The translations under genes were made by a program, and so were the position numbers. This document shows, piece by piece, positions 49,676 through 58,109 of a stretch of 64,000 nt of DNA. The notes beneath the pieces were generated by a model. It ran no database searches and was not told the DNA's origin. It worked only from the letters and a program-made list of their open reading frames with translations. Position 1 is the stretch's first letter. Every line of letters begins with the position of its first letter. Source of the stretch: Arenimonas caeni (lineage in GTDB: Bacteria; Pseudomonadota; Gammaproteobacteria; Xanthomonadales; Xanthomonadaceae); NCBI RefSeq assembly GCF_003024235.1, contig NZ_KZ679084.1:124001-188000 (forward strand). Direction: 5' to 3'.

Positions 49676-50605
49676 ATGCCGCTGCGCCCTGCCCTTGCCG
49701 CCTCACTGCTGGCCCTCGTCGCCGCCGCCTGCGCGCATTCACCCGTCGCCGCGCCGGCCAGGGCGCTGACCACGCAGGAAGTGATCGACGCTTCGGCCCC
49801 ATCCGACTGGCGCCAACTCGACCCCGGGCACACGCTTTACCTGCAGCTGCCCTCGGGCATGGTGGTGATCGAGCTGGCGCCGCAGTTCGCGCCCGAACAC
49901 GTGGCCAACATCCAGGCCCTGGCGCGCGGCCACTATTTCGACGGCCTGTCGGTGAACCGTTCGCAGGACAACTTCGTCGTGCAGTGGGGCGACCCGGCCG
50001 GCGACGAGCTGGCGCTGCGACGCCCGCTGGGCGAGGCCCGCGAGAAGCTGCCGGCCGAGTTCTCCCGCCCGGCCCAGGGCCTGGCTTTCCACGCCCTGCC
50101 CGACCCCGACGGCTGGGCGCCGCAGGTCGGCTTCGTCGACGGTTTCGCCGCCGCGCGCGACCCGAAGACCGGCAAGGCCTGGCTCACCCACTGCTACGGC
50201 GCCGTCGGCGCCGGCCGCGCCATGGCGGCCGACTCCAGCAACGGCAGCGAGCTGTACGTGGTGATCGGCCAGTCGCCGCGCCAGCTCGACCTCAACATCA
50301 CCACCGTCGGCCGCGTGGTCGTCGGCATGGAGCGCCTGAGCGTGCTGCCGCGCGGCGGCGGCCCGCTGGGCTTTTACACCGATGCGGGCCAGCGCGTGCC
50401 GATCCTCGCCGCGCGCCTGGCCTCGGACGTGCCGGAAGAGGCGCGCGCCCGCATCGAGGTGATGCGCACCGACACCGCCACCTGGGACGCCTACGTCGAA
50501 TCGCGCCGCAACCGCCGCGACGAGTGGTACGTGCACCCGGCCGGGCACGTGGACGTGTGCAGCCTGTCGGTGCCGGTGCGGCCGATCCCCTCGCCGCAGG
50601 GCTGA
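49676..50605 (+). CDS. Exported cyclophilin-type peptidyl-prolyl isomerase
   Basis: A 309-residue exported protein with an N-terminal signal peptide ([16 protein letters not shown], a weak lipobox). The cyclophilin core covers about 50-240: [45 protein letters not shown], then [11 protein letters not shown] and [10 protein letters not shown]. It carries an insertion of about 70 residues before SELYVV and a C-terminal Arg-rich tail with one Cys. Acts on envelope proteins by family. GAGG precedes the ATG at 49676. It follows srkA by 50 bases and is followed immediately by the GIY-YIG gene. Confidence 0.87.
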   Translation: MPLRPALAASLLALVAAACAHSPVAAPARALTTQEVIDASAPSDWRQLDPGHTLYLQLPSGMVVIELAPQFAPEHVANIQALARGHYFDGLSVNRSQDNFVVQWGDPAGDELALRRPLGEAREKLPAEFSRPAQGLAFHALPDPDGWAPQVGFVDGFAAARDPKTGKAWLTHCYGAVGAGRAMAADSSNGSELYVVIGQSPRQLDLNITTVGRVVVGMERLSVLPRGGGPLGFYTDAGQRVPILAARLASDVPEEARARIEVMRTDTATWDAYVESRRNRRDEWYVHPAGHVDVCSLSVPVRPIPSPQG

Positions 50606-50851
50606 ATGGCCTGGTTCGTCTACCTGATCGAATGCACCGACGGCAGCGTCTACACCGGCGTGGCCGTGGACGTCGAGCGCCGCTACGCCGAACACGCCGC
50701 CGGCAAGGGCGCGCGCTACACGCGCGCGCATCCGCCGGCGCGGCTGCTGGCCCGCTTCCCCCACCCCGACCGATCGAGCGCGCTCAAGGCCGAACACGCC
50801 ATCAAGCGGCTCAGTGCATCTGAAAAACGCGCCCTCGCCCGCCAGCCATGA
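50606..50851 (+). CDS. GIY-YIG nuclease-domain protein (YhbQ-like)
   Basis: An 81-residue protein made only of a GIY-YIG domain: WFVYLIECTDGSVYTGVAVDVERRYAEHAAGKGARYTR, with conserved Tyr, Arg and the later Glu in ALKAEHAIKRLS. The size matches YhbQ. Members bind and cut DNA; the biological role is unclear. Its ATG immediately follows the PPIase stop with no gap, and its stop overlaps the EamA ATG (ATGA). Confidence 0.9.
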   Translation: MAWFVYLIECTDGSVYTGVAVDVERRYAEHAAGKGARYTRAHPPARLLARFPHPDRSSALKAEHAIKRLSASEKRALARQP

Positions 50852-51774
50852 CACCCACCCGCAAGGCCCACCTGCAGATCCATTTCTGCGTGCTGCTGTG
50901 GGGCTTCACCGCCATCCTCGGCAAGCTCATCACGCTCGGCGCGATGGCGCTGGTGGTCTGGCGCATGGCGCTGGTGACGGCGGCCCTGCTGCTGGTGCCG
51001 CGCGTGTGGCGCGGGCTGCGCGCGCTGCCGCCGCGCCTGTGGGGAATCTACGCGGGCATCGGCGTGCTGGTGGCGCTGCACTGGCTCACCTTCTACGGCG
51101 CGATCAAGCTGGCCAACGCCTCGGTAGCGGTGACCTGCATCGCGCTGGCCACGGTGTTCGTGCCGGTGGTCGAGCCCTGGATCACCGGCCGGCGCTTCGC
51201 GCCGCGCGAGCTGCTGCTGGGCGTGGCGGTGGTGCCGGGCGTGGCGCTGGTGGTGGGCGGCGTGCCCGACGACATGCACCTGGGCATCGTGGTGGGCACG
51301 ATCTCGGCGATCCTGGTGGCCTTCTTCGGCGCGCTCAACAAGCGCTTCGTGCACGAGGCCGACCCGCTCACAGTCACCGGCGTCGAGCTCGGCGCCGGCG
51401 GCCTGGCGCTGGCCCTGCTCACGCCCGTGCTGCCCTGGTTCGGCACGCCCTGGGTGCTGCCTGCGGGCATGGACGTGGTCTGGCTGGGGGTGCTGGCCCT
51501 GGCCTGCACGCTGCTGCCCTTCGCGCTCTCGCTGGTGGCGCTGCGCCACCTGAGCGCGTTCTCGGCCCAGCTGGCGGTGAACCTCGAGCCGGTGTACGCC
51601 ATCGTGCTGGCGATCGTGCTCCTCGGCGAGCAGCGCGAACTGGGCGGCCTGTTCTACCTCGGCGTGGTCGTCATCCTCGCGGGCGTGTTCCTGCACCCGC
51701 TGCTCGCGCCCGGCCCCGCGCACAAGCCCGAGCCGGCCAACCTCGGCACGGCCGAGGCCAAGCGCCTGGACTAG
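50848..51774 (+). CDS. EamA/DMT-family transporter
   Basis: A 308-residue membrane protein with ten segments in two EamA repeats (HFCVLLWGFTAILGKLITLG opens the first; ILVAFFGALNKRFVHEADP opens the second). Near the end is AQLAVNLEPVYAIVLAIVLLGE, a DMT hallmark. Substrate unknown; it is not closely similar to the transporter at 27.4 kb. Last gene of the operon that begins at ygiD. Its TAG stop shares CTAG with the convergent yaeQ stop. Confidence 0.88.
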   Translation: MTPTRKAHLQIHFCVLLWGFTAILGKLITLGAMALVVWRMALVTAALLLVPRVWRGLRALPPRLWGIYAGIGVLVALHWLTFYGAIKLANASVAVTCIALATVFVPVVEPWITGRRFAPRELLLGVAVVPGVALVVGGVPDDMHLGIVVGTISAILVAFFGALNKRFVHEADPLTVTGVELGAGGLALALLTPVLPWFGTPWVLPAGMDVVWLGVLALACTLLPFALSLVALRHLSAFSAQLAVNLEPVYAIVLAIVLLGEQRELGGLFYLGVVVILAGVFLHPLLAPGPAHKPEPANLGTAEAKRLD

Positions 51775-52316
51775 GCGCGGCCGCGACGCAGCCGCGGCGT
51801 GATCTCGAGCGTGCCGGCGGCGTCGACCCACTGCACCACGCCGTCCTGCACCATCACCTGCACGTCCATGCCGCGGGCCAGGCGCGCACCGAGCGCCTTC
51901 GATTCGTCCTGGGCGATGTCGAGCACCACCAGGTTGGCGCAGCGCGCCAGCGCGGCCTCGTTCTTCTCCCACCACAGGTCCGCCGCGCGGCCGCCGTAGG
52001 TGAGCAGCACCACTTCCCCGGCGCGGCCGCAGGCGCGGCGCAGGCGCGACTCATCGGGCTGGCCGAGTTCGATCCACTGCTCGATCGCGCCGGTGAGGTC
52101 CTTGCGCCACAGGTCGGGCTCGTCCTCGGTGCTGATGCCGCGGCCGAAGGCCAGGTATTCGTGCGCGTTCAGCGCGAAGGCGAGCAGGCGCAGCATCACC
52201 CGCTCGTCGGTTTCCGACGGGTGCTGGGCCAGCACCAGTTCGTGGGCGGCGTAGTAGTGCCGGTCCATGTCGCTGACCTGCAGGCTGGCCTTGTGCACGG
52301 TGGACTTCGGGGCCAT
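51771..52316 (-). CDS. yaeQ: YaeQ family protein
   Basis: A 181-residue protein of the YaeQ family, with a PD-(D/E)XK nuclease-like fold and unknown substrate. Signatures: STVHKASLQVSDMDRHYYAAHELVLAQHPSETDERVMLRLLAFAL at the N-terminus, then EPDLWRKDLTGAIEQWIELGQPDESRLRRACGRAGEVVLLTYG. E. coli YaeQ suppresses loss of the RfaH elongation factor when overexpressed. Overlaps the EamA stop tail to tail. Divergent from the response regulator with 125 bases between. Confidence 0.94.
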   Translation of the reverse strand: MAPKSTVHKASLQVSDMDRHYYAAHELVLAQHPSETDERVMLRLLAFALNAHEYLAFGRGISTEDEPDLWRKDLTGAIEQWIELGQPDESRLRRACGRAGEVVLLTYGGRAADLWWEKNEAALARCANLVVLDIAQDESKALGARLARGMDVQVMVQDGVVQWVDAAGTLEITPRLRRGRA

Positions 52317-52441
52317 CGGCGTTCCATCTCGGGGCGGGCACGGCAGCCTGGGCCAAGGCGCCCGCGCTGTCCAGCCCGGCGTTTGCCAGCCGGGGCCGCG
52401 GCGTGGACACTGTGCGACGGGGAAAACCAGGGGGAGTCCGC

Positions 52442-53032
52442 GTGGACGTCTACGAGAAGATCAAGCGCCTGTTCGGCTGGGGCGGCAAGCGGCCGCAGCC
52501 GGCGGCACCGGCAAGCCTGCCCGACGCGGCCCAGGGCAATCCGGCCGGGCCGGAGCGTCGCGGCAAGCCGCGCACCAACGCCCGCAGCGGCACCCGCATG
52601 CTGGTGATCGATGACTCGGCGACCATCGTGGCGCTGCTGGCGCGCATGCTGCGCCAGAACGACTACCACGTGCTCGAGGCGGCCGACGCCGAGCAGGGCC
52701 TGGAGATCGCCCGCACCCAGAGCCCGGAGCTGATCTTCCTGGACATCGTGCTGCCGGGCATGGACGGCTTCGCCGCCCTGCGCCAGCTGCGCCGCGATCC
52801 GTACACGCGCGACATCCCGGTGATCATGATCAGCGGCAACGAGCAGGCCACCGAGCAGTTCTACGTGCACCGCATCGGTGCCGACGACTTCATGAAGAAG
52901 CCGTTCTCGCGCGCCGAGGTGTTCGCGCGCATCGAGCGCCTGCTCGACGCCAACCGGGTGCCCAAGCGCCTGCCGCAGGGCGGTGCCCAGGGCAGCGATG
53001 CCGGCGAGGACGAGGCCGCGGCGGCCTCCTGA
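52442..53032 (+). CDS. Response regulator (single REC domain, PilG/PilH-like)
   Basis: A 196-residue protein. The N-terminal 50 residues are basic and Pro/Ala-rich (VYEKIKRLFGWGGKRP) with no known domain. A REC domain follows (about 53-170) with acidic pair DD at 57-58, phospho-acceptor Asp101 in LIFLDIVLPGMDGF and Lys in DFMKKPFSRAE. Sequence style resembles type IV pilus regulators PilG/PilH, but there are no pil or chemotaxis genes nearby. The start is GTG 52442, just after GGGGGAG. It lies tail to tail with the EAL gene. Confidence 0.85.
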   Translation: MDVYEKIKRLFGWGGKRPQPAAPASLPDAAQGNPAGPERRGKPRTNARSGTRMLVIDDSATIVALLARMLRQNDYHVLEAADAEQGLEIARTQSPELIFLDIVLPGMDGFAALRQLRRDPYTRDIPVIMISGNEQATEQFYVHRIGADDFMKKPFSRAEVFARIERLLDANRVPKRLPQGGAQGSDAGEDEAAAAS

Positions 53033-53047
53033 GCCCGATGCGCGGCC

Positions 53048-54295
53048 TCAGCGGCCGCTGCCCGCCAGTTCGCGGATGAATTCGGACGCCGGCTGCGGCT
53101 TGCCGACCGCCCAGCCCTGAACGAGGTTGCAGCCCAGGTCGCCCAGGGCCTCCAGGGTGTTCTCGTCCTCGACGCCCTCGGCGACCACGCGCATGCCCAT
53201 CTGCCTTGCGAAGGCGATCATGGCCTTGACCATCTGCAGCGATCGCAGGTCGCCGAGCATGCCGGTGACGAAGGACTGGTCGATCTTCATCTCGGTGGCC
53301 GGGAACTGCTTGAGGTAGGCCACCGAGGCATTGCCGACGCCGAAGTCGTCGATCGACACCCGGATGCCGGCGGCGTTGAGCTGCCTGAGCTGGCAGGCGC
53401 CACGCTGGATGTCGGACACGATGGCGGTCTCGGTGACCTCCAGCACCAGATCCTTCGGCTCGACGTCCCAGAGCTTGAGGGCGCCGAGCAGCTGCTCGAC
53501 CAGGCCCCGTTCCGCGAAGGCCTTGGCCGAAAGATTCATCGACACCGGCAGCCGGTGCCCGGCCTCGCGCGCCTGGGCGACGATCTGCAGGCAGGCATTG
53601 GCCGACCAGCGGGTGAACTGGCTGATCATTCCCGAGTTCTCGGCCACGGCGATGAACACGCCCGGGCTGATCGCGCCCTTGGACGGGTGGAACCAGCGTG
53701 CCAGCCCCTCGGCGCCCACCACCTTGCGCTGGCGCACGTCCATGATCGGCTGCAGGTGCATCGCCAGCTGGCCGCCGTTGATGGCCTCGAGCAGCTCGGC
53801 CGCATCGACGCCGTCGGACTGCACCGGCGTGCCGCCCAGCAGCATGTGGTCGGGCACGCGGCGCGCCTCGAGCATGGCCTGCTCCGCCTGGCGGCAAAGC
53901 GACTCGGGGCCGTCGGCGTGCTCGGGATACATCGCCACCCCCACCGCCACTGAGGCCAGCACCGGCTGGCCGGCGGCCTGGATCGGCGTTTCGAACTGGC
54001 GCAGCAGCTTGGCCGCCGCCAGCATGGCGTGGCTGCCGTCCTTCAGGCCCGGCAACACCAGGGCGAAATCGCCGGAGCCCAGCTCGACCAGCTCGTCGCC
54101 CGGCCGCAGCACCTCGCGCACGCGCGCGGCGGCCTGCGACAGCAATTCATCCATGGCCGCGTAGCCCGCGCGGATGCGCAGCTGGCGCAGGCCCTGCATG
54201 CCCAGGCACAGCACGCCCAGCGGCTTGCCGGTGGCCCGGCTCTCCTCGATGTGCGAGGCGAGGCGTTCGGGCAGGCCACCATTGCGCATGATCAT
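53048..54295 (-). CDS. GGDEF(degenerate)-EAL cyclic-di-GMP phosphodiesterase
   Basis: A 415-residue protein with a degenerate GGDEF domain (about 20-150) where the active-site motif is GSGDF (73-77), so cyclase activity is unlikely. A complete EAL domain follows (about 160-410): EGLAR at 196-200, Asn254 in SMNLSAK, EVTE (286-289), DDFGVG (316-321), Lys337 and EGVE (373-376). All residues expected for metal binding and catalysis are visible, so it should hydrolyse cyclic-di-GMP. It lies 13 bases after the HD-GYP gene on the same strand, probably one operon. No membrane segments or sensor domain. Confidence 0.92.
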   Translation of the reverse strand: MIMRNGGLPERLASHIEESRATGKPLGVLCLGMQGLRQLRIRAGYAAMDELLSQAAARVREVLRPGDELVELGSGDFALVLPGLKDGSHAMLAAAKLLRQFETPIQAAGQPVLASVAVGVAMYPEHADGPESLCRQAEQAMLEARRVPDHMLLGGTPVQSDGVDAAELLEAINGGQLAMHLQPIMDVRQRKVVGAEGLARWFHPSKGAISPGVFIAVAENSGMISQFTRWSANACLQIVAQAREAGHRLPVSMNLSAKAFAERGLVEQLLGALKLWDVEPKDLVLEVTETAIVSDIQRGACQLRQLNAAGIRVSIDDFGVGNASVAYLKQFPATEMKIDQSFVTGMLGDLRSLQMVKAMIAFARQMGMRVVAEGVEDENTLEALGDLGCNLVQGWAVGKPQPASEFIRELAGSGR

Positions 54296-54308
54296 CGGCC
54301 TGGCCGCC

Positions 54309-55529
54309 TCAGCCGAGGAACAGCTCGGACGGGTCGAGCCCGTAGGCGCCGGGCTCGAGCGCCTGCACGATCTTGATGCCGCCGTCGGCCATGTCGGCGC
54401 CGTACTGCATCAGGTCGACATCGCGGAAAGGGCTGTAGGGTTTCTTGTCCTGGTCGAGCAGCAGCATCAGCCGGGGGCGCAGCCGGCGCACCTGGTTCTG
54501 CGCCATGACCACGCCGACCTCGCCCGTGCTCAGCTCGACCAGCGAGCCGGTGGGATACACGCCCAGGCACTGCAGGAACTGTTCGACCACCTCGGCCTGG
54601 AACAGCCGGTCGCGGCCGCGGTAGAGCGCCTGCAGCGCGCCGTGGCGCGAGTCGCCGCTGCGGTGCGGACGGTCCGAACGCAGCGCGTCGTAGGTGTCGA
54701 CCACCGCGCCCATGCGGCCGGCCAGCGGGATCTTGTCGCCAGCCAGCCCGTCGGGATAACCGCTGCCGTCATGGCGTTCGTGGTGGCCGGCCACCAGTTC
54801 ACGGGCCCATTTGCCGGTGATGCCGGCCTGGTCGAGGGCTTCCATGCTGCGGCCGACGTGGCCGCGCATCAGCGCCATTGCCTCCGGGTCGAGCTTGCCC
54901 TCGTGGTTGGTCACCTCGGCCGGCACGCCGGCCATGCCGGCGTCGAGCAGGAACCCGCCCGTGGCCAGCTCCACCAGCACCTCGCGCGGCAGCGTCAGGT
55001 GCCGGCCGAACGCCGCCGCCAGCGCGCTGCAGTTCACTGCATGGCTGTAGGCGTAGTCGTCGCGCTTCATCAGTGCCATCAGCCAGAACAGGGCATCGGC
55101 GTTGCGGATCAGGCTTTCGACCATCGGCTCGATGACTTCCTGCACCACGCCCGGCTCAAGCTGCCGGCCGTTCCGGACGTCGTCCGCAATGCGCTCGGCC
55201 AGAGCGCGCAGGTCGGCGTGCGCCTCACGGGCGCGCGGCAGCTCCTCGGTGAGCTCGGCAGTGTTCTGGTATTCCGGGCCCCTCGGCGGGAACACCTTGC
55301 GCGGGCCGGTGCCGATCCGCAGCGACGGCCGGGCAGCGGTGACGCTCTTCTCTACGTCGATGAAGACGCTCGTGCAGTAGGCCGAGAGCAGCTCGATGTC
55401 GTCGTCGCTGGTGATCTCGAAGCCCTGGAAGGAGAAAGGCGTACCGACCCAGTCGCGGTCGAGGCGACTGACGTACATCCCCTTTTCCAGCAGACCCACG
55501 AGCATCTGCCGCTCTTCCAGCACCTTCAC
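54309..55529 (-). CDS. DUF3391/HD-GYP domain protein with degenerate HD motif
   Basis: A 406-residue cytoplasmic protein. An N-terminal DUF3391 domain (about 1-130, KVLEERQMLVGLLEKGMYV) precedes an HD-GYP domain (about 145-320). The GYP signature is intact (HHERHDGSGYPDGL), as are His163, His224 and the downstream D in VVDTYDALRSDRPHR. The HD motif, normally LLHDIGK, reads FLLDAGM: the metal-binding His is Leu195 and the Lys is Met199. Activity may be reduced, altered or lost. It starts at GTG 55529 with GGAGG upstream. Transcribed with the EAL gene. Confidence 0.9.
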   Translation of the reverse strand: MKVLEERQMLVGLLEKGMYVSRLDRDWVGTPFSFQGFEITSDDDIELLSAYCTSVFIDVEKSVTAARPSLRIGTGPRKVFPPRGPEYQNTAELTEELPRAREAHADLRALAERIADDVRNGRQLEPGVVQEVIEPMVESLIRNADALFWLMALMKRDDYAYSHAVNCSALAAAFGRHLTLPREVLVELATGGFLLDAGMAGVPAEVTNHEGKLDPEAMALMRGHVGRSMEALDQAGITGKWARELVAGHHERHDGSGYPDGLAGDKIPLAGRMGAVVDTYDALRSDRPHRSGDSRHGALQALYRGRDRLFQAEVVEQFLQCLGVYPTGSLVELSTGEVGVVMAQNQVRRLRPRLMLLLDQDKKPYSPFRDVDLMQYGADMADGGIKIVQALEPGAYGLDPSELFLG

Positions 55530-55591
55530 CCCATGTCCCTCCGCTTGTGCCGCCTACGTTAGCACGGGAGTCCCCCCGAGACTCCCGCGCC

Positions 55592-57106
55592 ATGTCCAGG
55601 CCCCTGCTCGTTTTCGTCCACGGCTGGTCGGTGACCAGCACCTCCACTTATGGCCAGCTGCCGGCCAGGCTGCGGCGCGAGGCCGGCCGGCGCGGCGGGC
55701 CCGGCCTCGACGTGGCGCACGTGTACCTGGGCCAGTACGTGAGCTTCCGCGACGAGGTCCGGGTCGAGGACATCGCCCGCGCCTTCGAGCATGCCATCGG
55801 GCAGGTGCTGGCCGGGGCCGGGGGGAAGCGGCGCTTCGCCTGCGTCACCCACAGCACCGGCGGGCCGGTGGTGCGCGAATGGCTCGACCGGTACTACGTG
55901 CGCCCCGGGCGTCTGGCCGAGTGCCCGCTCTCGCACCTGGTGATGCTGGCGCCGGCCAACTTCGGCTCGGCCCTGGCCCAGCTCGGCAAGGGCCGGCTGG
56001 CCGGGCTGAAGGCCTGGTTCAACGGCGTCGAGCCCGGCCAGGGCGTGCTCGACTGGCTGGAACTGGCCAGCCCGGAGTCGCTCTCGCTCAACCTGCGCTG
56101 GATCCACGAGTACCCGGCGCTCGGGCTCACCCGCGGCGCCAACCCGGTATTCCCCTTCGTGCTCAGCGGCGACGCCATCGACCGCAAGCTCTACGACCAC
56201 GTCAACGCCTACACCGGCGAGACCGGCGGCGACGGCGTGGTGCGACTGGCGGCGGCCAACCTCAACGCCCGCCACGTCGTGCTCGAGCAGCCGCCGGCGC
56301 CGGCGGGCGAATCGCTGCCCACGGCGCGCAAGCAGCTGCGCAAGCTGGCCCTGCGCGCCAACGTGCGCTCGGCGCGCACGGCCTTCCGCATCCTGCCCGG
56401 GTTGTCGCACAGCGGCACCGACATGGGCATCCTGGCCAGCGTCCGCGACGACGACACGCCGCACCCGACGGTCGAGGCCGTGCTGCGCTGCCTGGCGGTG
56501 CAGGACGAGGCCGGCTACCAGCGCGCCTGCGACGAGTTCGAGGCCGCCAACGCCCTGCACCAGCAGCCCGCGCGCCGGGTCGAGGTGGAGAAGATCCCGG
56601 TGCTGCCCGATCGCCGCTACATCCACGACCCGCATTCGATGCTGGTGGTCCGCCTCCTCGACGACGCCGGCACGCGCCTGGGCGACGTGGACCTGCTGCT
56701 CACCGCCGGCCCGGCGGGCGACCCGAACCAGCTGCCCGAGGGCTTCCTCACCGACCGCCAGGGCAACCGGCGCGCGGCCGGGCACGTCAGCTTCTTCCTC
56801 AACCACGCGGCACTGGCCGGCTGCGAGGCGATCATGGACGAGCGCGGCAGGCAGCTGCGCGGCGAACGCATCGCGCGTCCGCCCTATGGCCTGAAGCTGC
56901 AGCCGCGCGGGCCGGAGAAGCTGGTGGAGCACTGGCCCGCCGAACTGGGCGCGGGGCTGGACGACCTGCTCGGGGTGATCGGGCCGAACCAGACCACGAT
57001 CATCGACATCGTCCTGCACCGCGTCGTGCGCGAGGGCGTGTTCCGCTTCACCCGCAGCCTGGCGCCGCGCAGTTTCAGCAAGGACCCGCCGGGCGGCGCG
57101 ATCTGA
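55592..57106 (+). CDS. Alpha/beta hydrolase (lipase/phospholipase-like) with unknown C-terminal domain
   Basis: A 504-residue protein. The N-terminal half is an alpha/beta hydrolase: LLVFVHGWSVTSTSTYGQL (oxyanion HG), then the nucleophile elbow CVTHSTGGPVVREWLDRYY. The elbow is THSTGG rather than GxSxG, as seen in PGAP1-like and some phospholipase families. His candidates lie near GLSHSGTDMGIL. The C-terminal half (about 310-504) is beta-rich and I do not recognise it. No signal peptide, so it acts in the cytoplasm or is exported by another route. The start ATG 55592 follows 62 bases after the divergent HD-GYP gene. Confidence 0.75.
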   Translation: MSRPLLVFVHGWSVTSTSTYGQLPARLRREAGRRGGPGLDVAHVYLGQYVSFRDEVRVEDIARAFEHAIGQVLAGAGGKRRFACVTHSTGGPVVREWLDRYYVRPGRLAECPLSHLVMLAPANFGSALAQLGKGRLAGLKAWFNGVEPGQGVLDWLELASPESLSLNLRWIHEYPALGLTRGANPVFPFVLSGDAIDRKLYDHVNAYTGETGGDGVVRLAAANLNARHVVLEQPPAPAGESLPTARKQLRKLALRANVRSARTAFRILPGLSHSGTDMGILASVRDDDTPHPTVEAVLRCLAVQDEAGYQRACDEFEAANALHQQPARRVEVEKIPVLPDRRYIHDPHSMLVVRLLDDAGTRLGDVDLLLTAGPAGDPNQLPEGFLTDRQGNRRAAGHVSFFLNHAALAGCEAIMDERGRQLRGERIARPPYGLKLQPRGPEKLVEHWPAELGAGLDDLLGVIGPNQTTIIDIVLHRVVREGVFRFTRSLAPRSFSKDPPGGAI

Positions 57107-57126
57107 CCCCTGACCACCGGCAGGGG
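57107..57126 (+). terminator. Weak terminator-like hairpin
   Basis: CCCCTG (57107-57112) and CAGGGG (57121-57126) pair around an 8-base loop, directly after the hydrolase stop. No T run. A weak call, and the next gene starts 71 bases on. Confidence 0.3.
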
Positions 57127-57196
57127 CCGCTGAACGGAAGTTTCACATAGCCTGCGACAGCATCCGGGATCCCACCGAATCCCGCGAGGTCCCGCC

Positions 57197-58108
57197 ATGG
57201 CCAGCCGCCGAGAGTTCCTGTCCGCCGCCGTCGCCGTCGCCACCGCCGCCGCGCTGCGACCCGCGTTCGCGCTGTCGCCGCCGGTTCCGGCGGGCATGCA
57301 GATGCGGGCGATTCCCTCGACCGGCGAAAAGATCCCGGTCATCGGCATGGGCACCTCGGGCAGTTTCGAAGTCGACCTGGCCGGACGCGAGCCGCTGAAG
57401 GAAGTGCTGCGGCGCTTCGTCGCCGGCGGCGCCAGCGTCATCGACACCTCGCCCAACTACTCCAATGCCGAGGACGTGGTCGGCGACCTGCTGGCCGAAC
57501 TCGGCCTGCGCGACCAGGTCTGGCTGGCCACCAAGCTCGCCGCCGACAACCGCGCCGCCGGCGAGGCCCAGTTCGCCGACTCGCTGCGCCGCCTGCGCAC
57601 CGACCGGGTCGAGCTGCTCGCCGTGCACAACCTGCGCGACTGGCGCACGCAGCTGGCGCTTGCGCGCGAGCTCAAGGCCGAGGGCAAGGTGAAGTACGTG
57701 GGCCTGACCCACTTCCGCGACGAGGCGCACGACGAACTGGCCGACATCGTGGCGGCGGAGAAACCCGACTTCGTGCAGGTCAACTACTCGGTCGGCGCCA
57801 CCCACGCCGAAAAGCGCGTGCTGCCGGTGGCCGCCGACAGCGGCGTGGCGGTGATGGTCAACCGCGCCTTCGACGACGGCCGCCTGTTCGGTCGCGTCGC
57901 CGGCAGGCCGCTGCCCGGCTGGGCCGCCGAGGCCGGCATCAGCAGCTGGGCGCAGGCCTTCCTGCGCTTCGCGCTCAGCCACCCGGCGGTGACCGTGGTG
58001 ATCCCGGCCACCGGCAAGCCCGAGCGCCAGAGCGACAACCTGCTCGCCGGCCGCGGCCCGGCGCTCACCGAGGCCCAGCGCGCCGAACTCGTGGCGATGT
58101 TCCGCTGA
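57197..58108 (+). CDS. Tat-exported aldo/keto reductase
   Basis: A 303-residue AKR-superfamily protein. The N-terminus ASRREFLSAAVAVATAAALRPAFALSP is a twin-arginine signal (SRREFL), so a folded, cofactor-bound enzyme is exported to the periplasm. Core blocks: VIGMGTSGSFEVD, SVIDTSPNYSNAEDVVGDLL (Asp and Tyr), LATKLA (Lys), LAVHNLRDW (His) and the C-terminal nucleotide site VVIPATGKPERQSDN. NADPH is expected as cofactor from the family, which is unusual outside the cytoplasm. Followed at once by the MFS gene. Confidence 0.9.
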   Translation: MASRREFLSAAVAVATAAALRPAFALSPPVPAGMQMRAIPSTGEKIPVIGMGTSGSFEVDLAGREPLKEVLRRFVAGGASVIDTSPNYSNAEDVVGDLLAELGLRDQVWLATKLAADNRAAGEAQFADSLRRLRTDRVELLAVHNLRDWRTQLALARELKAEGKVKYVGLTHFRDEAHDELADIVAAEKPDFVQVNYSVGATHAEKRVLPVAADSGVAVMVNRAFDDGRLFGRVAGRPLPGWAAEAGISSWAQAFLRFALSHPAVTVVIPATGKPERQSDNLLAGRGPALTEAQRAELVAMFR

Positions 58109-58109
58109 C

